The notes beneath the pieces were generated by a model. It did no database searches. It saw only the letters and a program-made list of their open reading frames with translations, and was not told the DNA's origin. A stretch of 64,000 nucleotides of DNA from Terfezia claveryi (Eukaryota > Ascomycota > Pezizomycetes > Pezizales > Pezizaceae). The stretch is taken from contig WHUX01000127.1 in the NCBI GenBank assembly GCA_015179025.1, positions 93,284-157,283 on the forward strand. Direction: 5' to 3'. Below are positions 10,600 through 22,690 of the stretch, piece by piece (the stretch's first letter is position 1; every line of letters starts with the position of its first letter). A program made the translations under genes and the position numbers.

Positions 10600-11100
10600 T
10601 CTCATCCCCGAGGGTGCTTTTTTTCTGTTCGGTTCCACAGCAGTGCAGCTTTGTGGATGGATTACTCCGCTCCTTAATTTCTTGTCGGCTCATGAAATTG
10701 AAACACTAATGTCTCATCCTCTCTTCGGCGGGGTTCCCGGCTGCGTAATTGCTGGTCAGTTTATGAAATATAGGCAGATGAAACATTCACGCCTCATCCT
10801 CTCGTCTTCGGAGCACGTTTGCTCTTCGATACCACAGCCGTCAGCTTAGTGGATGGATGTCTCCACTGCTTAATTGTTCGGGGGCTTTTGAAAATATAGG
10901 AAGATGAAACACTAACGCCTCATCCTCTCTTCGTCGGAGCACGTATGCTCTTTGATCCCACAGCAGTTAGCTTAGTGGATGGATGTCTCTACTGCTTAAT
11001 CGTTTCGGGGCTTTTGAAAATATAGGAAGGTGAGACACTAATGCCTCATACTTTCTTCGTCGAAGTGCCTTTTTCCTGTGGTGTGGCTTAGTGGCGAACC
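10600..11100. repeat. Imperfect tandem repeat, unit about 125 bp
   Basis: A word of the form GAAACACTAACGCCTCATCC recurs at about 10706, 10782, 10905 and 11032, and a partner word CACAGCAGTTAGCTTAGTGG recurs at about 10638, 10833 and 10955. The spacing is about 125 bp for the last copies, with a partial unit inserted between the first two. The repeats are diverged and have no conserved ORF. Confidence 0.7.
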
Positions 11101-13350
11101 TAAGGGTCTGATAGGATATCTGGTGTTAGCCATCTTACTGCCTTGTACAGTGTTCGAGGCTGAAAAAATATCTGGAGGTAAAGGATAGACTGCACAAGGG
11201 AAAGGGAATGAACTGGAGACGTGAAGGGTGTGAAATTACTTACAAAGCAAAACGTCTCAGTGTCACAACCGGTAACAGGTCGAGTAGGAACATAGGAAAC
11301 AGAGTGCATGGAGCTCAGCTGGGCTTTAGTGGACATGCAGCTTCTGTAGAGGCTACTGCTGGGGTGAGAAATGGTTCTGAGGAGAAGGCTCCCAGTCTGG
11401 TGCTATGGGGAAGTGGTTGAGCTCGAAATCCTTCAAGACCTGCTCTGCTACCTTCAGGGCCAGCTGTTTTGTATGGTCATCGGTTAATACTTGTCTTCTG
11501 AAAGGTATCTGCAGAAATATGTACCAGAGAGGGAAGGAAGGTAGAAGGAGGGTGGTATCGGAGAGGAAGAGAACGAAGCAGGAGGGTGAAGAGTTTTCAC
11601 AAGAGAAAATGGCTCAGTAAACCCAGTCACAGGTTCAGTGCAAGCACCGAAACGATTTCTAAACCCATAGCAGAGGTATAAGAGGTGGAACTCACTCCAT
11701 GGTGGAGGATGTGAGAGCGGGGAGGTTGAGAGGATGATTGAGGATGTGAGAGGGGAGGAGTTGAGAGGGGCGAAAGTTGAGGAAAGAATAGGTGGGTTGA
11801 TTTAATAAGAACTCAGAATTGCCGAGATTGGTGCCGAGGGTGGTGCACTCGTCTCTCTCTCTTAGATGCTACCATGCTTGCATAATATCACAGGAGTTTG
11901 GCTAGTCTCATGCCTACGTTGTGCCTTTGCCGAAAGTCACCATTTATTCTAAAATGCAATGTATTCTTGGAGCACCAATGGATTCATTCATTCCCAAGAG
12001 CTTCTCTTTTACCAAGCGACTGAATTTTCATTGCAGGCTTCGTTTGCCTGTTTTCCCTCTAATGGCACTGCCACGGACTTTTGGCATATAGCGTATAGAT
12101 CTTTATTGCTCTGTCAAGGTAGGGGCCCTAACCGTTGATGAATAGATTTATTGTCCTCATGGGCATTCGTGTTGATAATATAAGTTATTTTCAGGGTGGA
12201 AGAACGGGGTTTAGTTCACACCAAGGGAATCAAGCCCCTGAGTGGGGCAACTCACGGTATGTCTTTCTGTTTCCACAATACACTAGATACTAAGTATAAC
12301 CATTCATTAAGAACTAAGTTTTCGACCAGGGGATGGTCGGTTTCAAGAACGAATGGTCATGTACAGTCATGTACAGTCTTAATTTTAATATGCCTCTCAA
12401 TCTTTCTGTGTCCTCTCAACAGCATGGTCCTTCTCGAGGATCTAAAGATATCCCTGAACTACCTGATAATATTCCTCCCAGTATCAGGCTAGAAGAAAGC
12501 TCAATTCGGACCAGCGAGCTAACAAGAAGCAACTCTAGTCAAAGCAAGGCCCAACGTAGGAAAACGTGGTTTCCTACATAAACCTAAGGAGGTAAAGACA
12601 CATTTATATGGACAAATCAAGAATACAGAATTGTAAGTGTAAGTTTCTTTAATAACCCTTCGCTATAGATGATAGTGGTAGCCCACGGTATGCCATGCCT
12701 TCAGGCTTGTCTCGAGATTACAATACCGGCACGAGGTTAAAAGGAAACAACGAAGGTTATTGACTAACAGGAAAAGTTTATAGATAGGATTGGGGGCTGC
12801 AAATCCATTGAGATTTTCTCTGCCTGGTGTAAAAACAGACTAGAAATGGTTGGGTATCAATATTGTTCATCGATGTTGTAAAAAAAAAAGGCTAGGAGAT
12901 CAAGAAGATGACGAAAGTGACATGGAAGAGGAGAATAACCAAGTAGGAGGAGAAAGAAGAGACAACTGGAGATATGAAGATGAGCAAGACGAAAAGGAAA
13001 TGAGTAGGATAAAGCGTAGGAGAATGAAGTATAGAGACAAGGGGAAGACAATGATCACGTTGAAGGGAATGAAGAGGAGGAAGACGAAGAGGAGGGGGAG
13101 GAGGATGAATACGTCAACCAGGGTAAATGCAGGGTTAGAAGGCAAGAACCACAACGAAAAGGAACATCCACTTGTCTGTCATAGGAATCATCTGACTGAT
13201 GATGAAATGGGAGCTGAAGGGAAAGATATCTCATGAGAATTCTACTGCTCTCCATTACAACAAAATCGGATTGAGTCAAAGGACGAACTTTATCGGACAA
13301 AAGTCTTTCCCCATTCCTTGCATATGCAGGGCCATGCATGCATGAATAGT
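11101..13350. other. No gene supported; purine-rich low-complexity block 12850-13150
   Basis: Open frames are short. The block 12850-13236 is GA-rich and gives Glu/Arg-rich frames in all three phases, so its 128-codon frame is best read as low-complexity sequence rather than a gene. A TAGTCTCATGCC word lies at 11903. A conserved tract at 13120-13200 could be transposon debris, but I cannot assign it. Confidence 0.45.
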
Positions 13351-13360
13351 TGGCATATGC

Positions 13361-14792
13361 ATGGGGATTCACGCATATTTACTTCATGGTATGGGGGTTT
13401 TATCAATCACCCAAGCTCCACCAACTTCCTCTACAGCCACTCGGATATCATACACACTCGCGTGCTACCAGAGCACACAACAAGTCGACTCCGACAACAC
13501 ACAGCTGGTCCCCGGACTCACAACCTGCATTGTCCGAAAGAGCTCGACGAGAGTGTCAAACATATCAAACTTTCATTCCCAGGGGCCTTCCCCCTCAAGT
13601 TGCCAAGCTCACAATAGAGAGAATATCCTGCAATTCATCCCGGACATGCTCTATTCAGAGCTTGATATGCATCCACTCACGCAAGACAGAATTTCCACAC
13701 CCTCGCCAGAACCTAGATACTTACCACCACCAACAACAACAAATAAAACCCGAGATAACTCCCACACCACTCGACTAGATATGAAAATCACGAGCATTGC
13801 ACTGCCCCACCTCCAATCACCTACACAGCCATAGCGGTGTCTCACGACTATGAAAGTGACAACGGAAGTACGGCAACGGACCCAAGGGTCTTAGTGCGGC
13901 TAGATGAAACCATCTTGATGAATCTGCTTCATCTATACTCCAACTACCATTTTGGTCCGCCTGGAAATTAAGAATGGAGCTACCACGTCGAAGCCATTAT
14001 AGAAATGCTCGCAGCCGCCTGCAACGTAACCCTAAATTGGCCTCTGAGTATCACGGAGGGAACAGCACGACACAAGAGGAACAAAAACAAATAAATAGGC
14101 CAGCACCCGAGAAAGGTTTGGCCGACAAATTGGCAGGGGCGGCGGGTAAGAACAGCAGCTTAGGAAGTAATTTAAAAGCCTTTTTGACAAGATCGACAAG
14201 CAACTCTTGGAGTACGACAAGGTGAGCGATGAGGCAGATAAGCGGTATGATGCGGTGGAAGAGTTGAAAAGGACCCCGGCAAACCACTACGAGCCCTACC
14301 ATAAGTGTCAGACAAACGGACCCAGACCACACCTCCGACGGCGACCCATAACAGCGTTTCGACCAACAACGATCTCCCCTCAACGCACACACATGCGGAG
14401 ACAACGGCTGAGATGCAGGCGACCGACCCCCCTCTAGCACGCACATACGCGGAGGCAGGGATCAATAGAGCCAACCCACAAGAAACCAAGGCAGAAGGGT
14501 TAAGGGAAACGGTTGGCGGAAGCGGCAACACCGACAAAGCCTCCATACTCCCCAAAACATTCACCGAAGACACAAGCACAAACCGTAGTCTATATGCGGC
14601 CCAATGAGATACAAGCCCCCTCTCTTGCACCGTTGGATAGACGAAAACAATGAGAAGGCCCCAACTTTGGGTATTACCTGGTTGGTGCAAGATCGGAAAG
14701 CTGGCTTCGTCGTTGGTTACATATCTACCGGGCGTAAGGGATGGAAATTAGGCACGAACTCCGCTCCGCATCACACAATACAACTGGGATAG
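13361..14792 (+). pseudogene. Degenerate Tad-like LINE ORF1, second copy
   Basis: The 3' portion (from about 14604) reads RYKPPLLHRWIDENNEKAP then GITWLVQDRKAG, the same C-terminal module as ORF1 at 3576-4655, and ends at the same relative point just before a T-rich 3' region. Upstream, Ser/Pro/Thr-rich pieces continue in two or three frames back to about 13361, again like the disordered N-terminal half of ORF1. Several frame changes and stops show it is broken. No ORF2 follows. Confidence 0.6.
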
Positions 14793-15349
14793 TTGATGAT
14801 TCTCATCGGAACAATATGAGATTTGCATTTTCTTCCACTCCAGCGATGCTTCTTTGATTTTCCTTCTGTGGTATGACACATGAGGGGCAGTTTTTCCTAC
14901 TCGAATTTTTGAAGTTCTATCGGCGAGTTTGTACTTGAATTCCCCCTGCGTTTGATTTCTACTCCGGCGACTTTTCTCTAGTTTTGAGACAAGACAGCTG
15001 AGAGGTACGTTTTTCCTACGGGTTTGACATCGGCGGGTCTTCTACTTGGGCTTTTTCTACTCACGACACGTTTCATCACCAGGTCTTTGAGTTTTCCACT
15101 TGCGAGACGCTTCGTTTATATGCCGTGAGGCATTTGAGTTTCCACTTGCTGTTCGGAATTCGGCGCGCCGGATATGACGGATTTATTCGGGTTTCCGTCA
15201 TGGACCCCCTGCCGGGATCGAATTTGAGAGTGATGAGTATTTTAATAGAAAAAAAGTTTAAAATCAAGCACGGAATGCACAGATTTGCAAAAGGAACCAG
15301 ACACAGTGTGGGGCTTATTAGCCCCATAATTATTTAGCTTAGATTAGGA
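14793..15349 (+). other. 3' region of the degenerate LINE copy
   Basis: This T-rich stretch has repeats of the form TTTCTACTCCGGCGA and TTTTTCCTACTCG, which resemble the 3' untranslated segment after ORF1 in the element at 3262-4911 (TTTTCTACTGGCGAGG). I find no clear poly-A tail or target duplication; an A tract is near 15248. No coding region is supported. Confidence 0.45.
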
Positions 15350-15795
15350 GAAAACCTTTAAAATGCCCTCCGGGTAACACGGACTACTGTAAAATGCCCT
15401 CCACTTAGTGGAACATGTCTAAGATACAACACTAAACAACTCTCTCTACTAGACCAACACCTCGCTGCTTGGCATGGCTATATACAAAGGCCCCTTTTTT
15501 ATGCCTGACTAACATGCGCTCATGCAGTTCAGCATACTCTACCTAGCATACCCAGCATACCCAGCATACCTAGTATACCAGCCCAGCATAACTTGTATAA
15601 CTGACATACAGCATACCTGTCCCCATACCTAGTAGCATACTACACTTATACTCAGCAGTATACCATGCCCATACCTAGCATACTCTACAACATACTCAAA
15701 TTACTTATTATATGGTAATATCTTTTAGTGCTTCTATAGTAGGCTTATACTTTGGGAAAGGTCTGCTAATTTGTTCATATATATTACTAATTATA
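15350..15795. repeat. LTR-like direct repeat, copy 1
   Basis: About 440 bp beginning near TTTAAAATGCCCTCC and ending near TTCATATATATTA is repeated at 17286-17792. It contains many CAGCATACC / CTAGCATACC words. It is GC-richer than its partner: where this copy has CCGGGTAACACGGACTACTG, the other has CCAAGTAACATAAACTACTG, so nearly all differences are C-to-T or G-to-A. Confidence 0.7.
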
Positions 15796-17285
15796 AACAA
15801 ACTTAAGACAAAGAGTTTCTTATAATAGCTAAAGGTTATAGTAAAAGTACTTGTCAATAGAAAGTTATTAAGTATACAACTTATACTTTAAGATTTAGAT
15901 ACATATTTAAAGACTTGGTTCCTATTCACCAAAGTCAGTACAATTGAATTGGTTACTCAATTGTGAGGTCCCACATTTTCTAGTAATGTATGACAAACTT
16001 AATAACTTGTGTTGGAAAGGTTGGAGGCCTAACTGAACAGTTATTTATTTATTATGAGGTATCTACAAAATCTTATCAATATAATAACATATATTTAAAC
16101 AACAACTTGTAACAAGGTAAAGCTTTAATTTTTAAGAGTAGGACTCTCTTTTTTGAGGGAGCCATATAAAGAAGTCATATTCTATTTCCCAATAAAATGT
16201 AACTCCCATTACATACCAACTTTTAACCTAGTAGAACTTGAATAACCTATTATCAGGCTACCAGTGTCAGCCAACAAATAATAATAAAAGTATAGTAACT
16301 CATGTATTTCATTATAATAATAAGTATGACTCATGTGAAGACTCACATGCTACTTGCAGTTATATTTCCTAGAAGATTTTAGTAGTTTCTATCATGTTGA
16401 TTTCAAATCATGTAATGGGTCAGATGATGGCACACTACTCTAGTACTGCCCCAGTACTGCCCTAACACTACCCTATTTCAGGCAGTATATAGTCCCCTAA
16501 ATTCCCTTCACTTGGAGGAGTGTTCATGTCAGATAAAATCCAGAGAGAGATGTAATTATATATCAATAATTAAAGTATTGAGCAACTATATTCTGGACCC
16601 TTTATGGGCCTATCTCTCTCTATATTTCAATAACAAGTTATAGGCCCAATGGGCTTACTTTCTACAACTAGAGTAACAATAGAATATATGTGAGTAAGAT
16701 ATACTTAAACAGAAGCTATAGGTTCCATGCACTTATAGTTTGCTATAGTAAACTCTAGTACTGCCACCGGTAGTAGAGAGTTGTTTAAAAAGCATGCTGC
16801 CTTACTTTACAATATACTAAAGGTATTAGAGTCCTATAAAAGAGAGAAAGATTTACAACCTACTTAACTAATAAGCTAAACTCTAAAATAGGAGAAAACA
16901 AAATATAAAGACTTAGTAAGAGCTCTCTATAAGTATAAAAGTTTTATATAGTAATAAAATATAGACTGAACTTATAGTTCCTTATTAATTTAAATAAAAG
17001 TAAAAAGAGTACAAGATTATTAAATGTATCTAGATTCTAGTTATTAAGTAAATTTAGTATCTTGAATAGAGAAAAATATAAAAATAAAGTAGAGAAAAAG
17101 ACTAAAAAATAAAAAATATAATACTTATGTTCCTAGAAATTGGTTGAAATAGAAACAAAGATTCAATCAACTTTGAAATATTAAATAGGTACTACTGTAG
17201 TATGATGATATTCTTATACTTTAAAACATACTAGTTATAAGGCTTTTATAAGTACTAAGGCTCTAAACATGCTGACTAATCTAAG
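15796..17285. mobile_element. AT-rich interior between LTR-like repeats, decayed
   Basis: This interior is very AT-rich and has no ORF of useful length, as expected of a retroelement destroyed by C-to-T mutation. A segment at about 16400-16530 is recognisably the reverse complement of part of the LTR-like region at 33055-33170 (shared words GGTCAGATGATGG, TACTGCCCTA, ATATAGTCC), so at least two elements contribute to the block. Confidence 0.5.
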
Positions 17286-17792
17286 GAAAAAATATTTAAA
17301 ATGCCCTCCAAGTAACATAAACTACTGTAAAATACCCTTTACTTTGTAGAACATGTCTGAGATAAAATACTAAACTACTCTCTCTACTAAACTAATACTC
17401 TTGCTACTTGGTATAACTATATGCAAAGGCCTCTTTTATGCTAGACTAGGTAATATATATTGCTATCATATACTTTACTAGTTTAGTATACTCTACCTAG
17501 CATATCTAGTATACTCAGTATACCTAGCATACTCTATATACCTAGTATATTTAGTATACTTAGCATACCTAGTATACTCAGTATACTCAGCATACCTAGT
17601 ATATTCAGTATACCCAGTATACCTAATATACCCAATATATCTAGCATATCCTCATAGTATACCTATACCCATACCTAGCATACTTTATAGTATACTTAAA
17701 TCACCTAGTACATTGTCATATCTCTCAACTTCTATAGTAGAATTGTACTTTGTAGGAAGTTCTCTAATCTGTTTATATATATTATATGCTCC
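17286..17792. repeat. LTR-like direct repeat, copy 2 (more AT-rich)
   Basis: Partner of 15350-15795, in the same orientation, about 1.94 kb downstream. It carries a longer array of TAGTATACCTAGCATAC-type words and many more TpA dinucleotides than copy 1, consistent with strong RIP-like mutation. Confidence 0.7.
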
Positions 17793-18552
17793 TATAGCTA
17801 TACTAGTATCTAAACTTTATATGCTTTTTCTATAGCTAATATATGATGTATGATTACTCTATATACTCTTATAGGTAGGCATGCTTCAAATTATATACTA
17901 GGATAGCTATTTGTTGGTTAGATGTAGTTTTGTAGTTACAATCAAACTTTAAGGTAATCTTTACTTAAGTCTGTACTTATGGCTCTTGGCATATGACCAG
18001 GCATGTATTGCTAGTAGATAGTTGTATTCTCAATGATAGATTGCCTATTATTGTAGAATATACTCTATATATAGTACCAAAATATATATATGTATATTTA
18101 TAAAATATATAGAGATGATTATTCTAAATCCTTTCATTCTCAACTAAACATTATATATGTACCCTCTATATTAGTAAGTAATAACCAACTTGTACTTCTA
18201 GTGATGTTTATTTAAAGAGTATAGTATTATGGTAAGATCTCACTTTGAAGTTCATTTAATACTGTGTATAGGTTTACTTTGACACCTATACCTACAAACT
18301 ATGCAAAAACATAAACTATAGTAGTTTAGATATATTAAAGATACCAAATGCAATAGAAGTGAGTAAAGAACACCATATTACTCTGAAGCAGGATAGTAAC
18401 TATAAAGTATATCTATCTAACAGATAATTATCACAATATATAATTTAAAGCATACCTGCCTTAAGAGTGTATGGAGTAAAAAAGTAATCATATATAGTAT
18501 ATTAGCTATAGAAAAAGTGCATAAAGTCTAAGTAGTACTAGAATAACTATAG
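17793..18552. other. AT-rich sequence, no gene
   Basis: Continuation of the AT-rich decayed block; I see no ORF, RNA gene or element boundary. Confidence 0.6.
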
Positions 18553-19024
18553 AAGCCTGTACATCAGCAAGAAAAAAGTGGCGTCTGGACGCACCGCCCA
18601 GCATCCGGATGCGAGAGCTTATGTGTGTGCGTCCTGTGCGTCCTGTGCGTCTGGACGCTGGCTGCGTTGCAATACAATCAGGACGCCCAGCTGAGTTGCA
18701 ACACAATCTGGATGCCCGGCTGAGTTGCAATACAATCTGGACGCCCGGCTAGGTTGTAACACAATCTGGACACTATTGGGGCAACCAAAGCTGTCCGGAC
18801 GCTGGTTGGCATATTTCAATCTCTAGATATTAGAGTTCCTTCCCTTGGCATCATCATATTGTTAACGCTATGGTTACAATATACCCGCTTGTATGTACGA
18901 CGCTCTAATACTAGCCAGGTGCATAGCCACTATTGTAGCCATTGAATATTCTTGCAGCAGAAATATCCATTGTATTCGCTATTAATTATATACACAGAAG
19001 TATTTAGTAATAGATATATATATA
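18553..19024 (+). repeat. Dispersed repeat family, copy 1 (variable core)
   Basis: It begins CATCAGCAAGAAA, contains GTGCGTCCTGTGCGTC and AATCAGGACGCC, then a core of about four 29-bp tandem units (18666-18780), and ends with a conserved 3' section (AGCCACTATTG, ATATCCATTGTATTCGCTA, ATATACACAGAAGTATT). The complement of 25008-25535 shares both ends but has a different tandem core. Copy 3 begins near 47895. No long ORF is conserved. Confidence 0.7.
18666..18780. repeat. 29-bp minisatellite inside dispersed repeat
   Basis: Units start at 18666, 18695, 18724 and 18753 with the form GTTGCAAYACAATCTGGACG plus CCCGGCTGA; the last copy is partial. Open frames across it on the minus strand are repeats of the unit, not a gene. 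Confidence 0.75.
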
Positions 19025-19180
19025 TATGTTCTGGTCTGTTCCGGGATTCCAGACCATACCGGTATGGACCGGGCCATTCCAGGATCGCCCAGGCCATACC
19101 GGTATGGGGGGCCATACCGGTATGGATTGGGCCGTTGCGAGATTGCGAGAATACCCAGGCCGTTTCGGGATGGCATAAAT
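19018..19180. repeat. Module with three CCATACCGGTATGG palindromes
   Basis: The 14-bp perfect palindrome CCATACCGGTATGG or its core recurs three times in 160 bp, interleaved with GGGCCATTCC, CCAGGATCGCC and CCGGGATTCCAG words, and is preceded by (TA)n-GTTCTGGTC. Closely related modules lie at 21732-21885 (same orientation) and 22680-22785 (opposite orientation). Function unknown. Confidence 0.7.
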
Positions 19181-19589
19181 ATTCATATCTTCTTATATTT
19201 CCTTACGCACACCCAACTTATTTGGCCTAACCAACGTAAATCATTTGATACCATATTCCTAGATTCATGTCTACCTTAACCTCTACTCTCTACACAGTCA
19301 CCATCCTATTCCAAACTCCAACGCACCATCCCATTCCAAACTCCAACGCAAATGGTCTCCCAGCATAGCTGCGCCTGCACTACTGCACTATTCTTGTAGT
19401 TCACTTGCATTATATGCATTTTGAAATAATTCATTTTATTCTGATGATTATCTAATAAGGCTATCTAACACACTGCGCCCCAAAACCCTCATCTGTACCA
19501 GCCTTCACATCCGCATCCCTAGAATCCTAGATTCGCCATCCATATGAGCCTGCAATTCACTGTCTATATTAGCCTGGATATCCGCTAGA
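19181..19589. other. No gene recognised
   Basis: Short sequence between repeat modules. It contains a duplicated ACCATCCYATTCCAAACTCC word near 19300-19345. No ORF or RNA is supported. Confidence 0.5.
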
Positions 19590-20100
19590 ATTGAGCAAGC
19601 AACTCAGCCTAGAATTGAGCAAGGGAATCAGCCTAAAATTGAGTGAGGAAATCAGCAGAGAACTGAGTAAGGATATTACCAAATTGAGCAAGGAAATCAG
19701 CCTACAATCGAGCGAGCAAATCAGCATACAATCGAGCGAGCAAATCAGCCTAAAATCAAGCAAGCAAATTAGCGAGAAAATGAGCAAGCAAACTAGCATA
19801 TAATCGAGCAAGCAAATCAGCCTAGAATTGAAAAAGGAAATCAGCAGAGAATTGAGCAAGGAAATCACTACGGGCATAGAATCAAGTGAGGAAATCAGCC
19901 TAGAATCGAGTGAGCAAATTAGCATATAATCGAGCGAGCAAATCAGCCTAGAATTGAGCAAGCAAATCAGCATATAATCGAGTGAGCAAATCAACCTAGA
20001 ATTGAGCAAGCAAATCAGCGAGAAAATGAGCGAGCAAATGAGCGAGAAAATGAGCAAGCAAATGAGCGAGAAAATAAGCAAGCAAACTAAGTAGAATTGA
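19590..20100. repeat. 24-bp minisatellite, about 20 units
   Basis: The unit is close to AAATCAGCCTAGAATCGAGC plus GAGC (24 bp, so translation repeats in every frame). It produces a long open frame on each strand: a Ser/Glu/Lys repeat on plus and a Leu/Ile/Cys/Ser repeat on minus that mimics membrane segments. Both are by-products of a unit length divisible by three, so I do not call a gene. Confidence 0.8.
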
Positions 20101-20400
20101 GTGAGTAAAATTATTTGGAAGGAATGAACAAGAGAAAAGCTCTAAGTCCCAGCTGGACACACCTTGGAAATAGGGACTTGCCGTGTCTTGCTGCCAGCCA
20201 TTGGATTGACTGGCATTGTCTTAAAACCAGATTACTTGTCTTACCTACAATCATCCCTCTGTGTCGGTTGGAGCTCCTCCTGCAATTAGCAAAACCTAGC
20301 ACAAAGGAGGAAATACCCATATATGGGAAACGAATGAGAAAACAAATATATAGAAATGATTGCTTTTCGGCTTCTATATATGTATACAATTTATGCTTCT

Positions 20401-20610
20401 GCTGGCTCTAGATATTGGTGTTTTGCATGCTTTTGCTACTAGTAGCTCTAGGTATTAGTGTTTTGTATACTTCCACTAGTGCTATATATTGGTGTTTTGC
20501 ATACTTCCGCTAGTGCTATATATTGGTATTTTTTATGCTTCCGCTAGCTCTGTATATTGGTTTTTTCATGCTTTCACCAGCTCTAGATATTGGTGTTTCA
20601 TGCTAGGAAG
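20401..20610. repeat. Tandem repeat, unit about 43 bp, five copies
   Basis: Units of the form GCTCTAGATATTGGTGTTTT plus GCATGCTTCCGCTA recur at about 20404, 20446, 20489, 20548 and 20580 with drift. No gene. Confidence 0.6.
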
Positions 20611-20684
20611 CATGACGGAAGTGGATGCTACGTGATGCAGACTGAGGCAGATGATTTCTTATATAGACGTGGATATACAGGCTA

Positions 20685-20870
20685 AGAAGGACCCCCGATT
20701 GCAGGCCCCAATTGCAGGCTCATATGGATACAGATATCTAGGCTAAAAAAGAACCCCAATTGCATACTCATATGGATATAGATATTCAGACTAATAGGGA
20801 CCCCTAATCGCAGGCTAATAGGGACCCCTGATCGCAGGCTAATAGGGACCTCCGATTGCAGGCTCAAGGA
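20685..20870. repeat. Short tandem repeat, 24-bp unit AATAGGGACCCCTGATCGCA plus GGCT
   Basis: At least three close copies at about 20789-20870 and diverged ones upstream. Translation of the minus strand gives an apparent repetitive peptide that is a consequence of the unit. Confidence 0.6.
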
Positions 20871-21044
20871 TATAAATGCCAGCTTGGTGAGTTGTCAATA
20901 GTACAAAAACTTGCTCGTTTCGTAGTGCACACTGTAGAAGCGGCGATTCTAGGCAATTAGTATTTTTAGGGAATACAAGAAATCTTCTACTCTGAGCATT
21001 GTGTTAATAAACTAGAATATATACATAAGAAAAGCTCTGCCATC

Positions 21045-21220
21045 TCCCACTTGCTCAATCCTCCACTTGCCCAATCTCCCACTTGCCCAATTCTCTACTT
21101 ACCCAATCCCTCACTTACTCAATCCCCCGCTTGCTTAATCCCCATACCTACTTGCTTAATCCCCCGCTTGCTCAATCTTCAAATCCACTTGCTTAATCCC
21201 TTGCTTGCTTAACATCCTGC
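21045..21220. repeat. Short tandem repeat CCACTTGCTCAATC
   Basis: About nine imperfect units of roughly 18 bp (CCCACTTGCYCAATCTC). No gene. Confidence 0.65.
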
Positions 21221-21275
21221 TAGCTCTTATATTGAATTCGTACATGGGTGTGGCCTTGATCTAGTATGACAATAG

Positions 21276-21440
21276 GCATCTTCGATGTTCTTTGACCAAA
21301 TGTTGCTACAAAATTTCCTTCATATCGGATATGTCCCTATTTAGTACTTTTAATGTCGCTGTGGCTGCTGTGGTGTTGTGGTAAATCCTTGTTGCTATTC
21401 GTAACATTGAACAATTTAATCCCGTAATGGACCAGAACAT
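21276..21440. repeat. 165-bp direct duplication, copy 1
   Basis: GATGTTCTTTGACCAAATGT through AATTTAATCCCGTAATGG is repeated at 22537-22690 with few differences. In both places a palindrome/AT module follows within a few hundred bases, so the duplication belongs to a larger composite repeat. Confidence 0.7.
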
Positions 21441-21740
21441 ATATATACAAGAAACTCATGCTTTTGGAGACTCATATAGATATGTGTAAGAAACTCGTGC
21501 TTTTGGAGACTTATATATATATATGTGAGAAACTCGTGCTTTTGGAAACATAGAGAAATGCATGCATTCACGGGCATATATATATATATGTACGAGAAAC
21601 TCATGCTTTTGGAAACATATATATATAAGCCCGCAAATGCATGGATTTCTTGCATATATATATATATGTCTCCAAAAGCACAAGTTTCTCGCACATATAT
21701 ATATAAGTCTCCAAAAGCACAAGTTTCTCGTATATATATG
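21437..21740. repeat. Inverted array of GAGAAACTCGTGCTTTTGGA units
   Basis: Four units read AGAAACTCGTGCTTTTGGA on the plus strand (21438-21620) and two read its complement (21665-21735), separated by (TA)n tracts and two words resembling GCATGCATTCACGGGC in opposite orientation. The array can fold back on itself. The repetitive tyrosine/isoleucine-rich frames on both strands come from the array. Confidence 0.65.
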
Positions 21741-21885
21741 TTCTGGTCCGTTCCGGGATTCTGGTCCATACCGGTATGGACTGGGCCATTCTGGGATTGC
21801 CCGGGCCATACCGGTATAGCCCCCCATACTGGTATGGACTGGGCTATTGTGAGATTGCTGGGCTGTTCCGGGATAGTATATATCT
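21732..21885. repeat. Palindrome module, copy 2
   Basis: Same order as 19018-19180: (TA)n-GTTCTGGTCCGTTCCGGGA, CCATACCGGTATGG, CCCGGGCCATACCGGTAT, then a decayed third palindrome. Confidence 0.7.
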
Positions 21886-22536
21886 ACACTCTGAGCAATG
21901 AACAAAGCCAAATTGAGTGGAAACCGGATCTATTATATTTTATATATAACAAAAGCTCAAACTTCACTACAAGTAATTTCATGATACCTCTCGTTCATAG
22001 TACTATAGGTCTTGTTCTTTTCTGAATGCAGCAAAGTATCACGATCATGTTACATCATGCTCCAAAGCCACTTGTTTCCCATCATTACTTTCCTTCCATC
22101 GCAGTTATTTGGGTCTCGCAGGTATGCTTTAATTCTGCAATATCTAGGTAGTTCTTGTTAGTCACTATGTACTTGAATTAGATATTAAGGAATTACTTCT
22201 CAAAGGTCACCTGGGATTTACTTTAATAATTGTGCTTCGAAATCAAGTGAAACCTAGGGGGTGAAACTGATTCAAATCAATAGCACCATTATCTTCTGAC
22301 CAACTGACATTATAGTAAAGGCTGGAATGTCATAGTATGTTAGTAATTCTGCGGTGTGCTCTGGTAATGTCAGTGTGCATAATATGTTACGTTGAACAAG
22401 TGTATTGCATTGAAGAAAATTCTCACGAACTAAAGGTTTCAATTCCATAACGGACCAGAATATTTCTCTACATAATAACTTTCATTTCGGGTATACCTCT
22501 ACTGAGTTTTTTTTTGGATAGGTCGCCTATATTATC
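21886..22536. other. No gene recognised
   Basis: AT-rich sequence; short frames without motifs. A word TTCCATAACGGACCAGAATA (22450) echoes the palindrome-module edges. Confidence 0.5.
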
Positions 22537-22690
22537 TCCGATGTTCTTTGACCAAATGTTGCTACAAAATAACCTTCATATCGGATATGTCCCTATTTAG
22601 TAATTTTAATGTCGCTGTAGCCGCTGTGGTATTGTGGTAAATCCTTGTTGCTATCCATGATATTGAACAATTTAATCCCGTAATGGCCTG
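22537..22690. repeat. 165-bp direct duplication, copy 2
   Basis: Partner of 21276-21440. Confidence 0.7.

Noticed and set aside
12850..13236. Glu/Arg-rich 128-codon frame
   Set aside because: GA-rich low complexity yields charged frames in all phases; no motif, splice signal or conservation visible.
19569..20081. Minus-strand 170-codon frame resembling a multi-pass membrane protein
   Set aside because: It is the translation of the 24-bp minisatellite; the complementary strand is equally open and hydrophilic.
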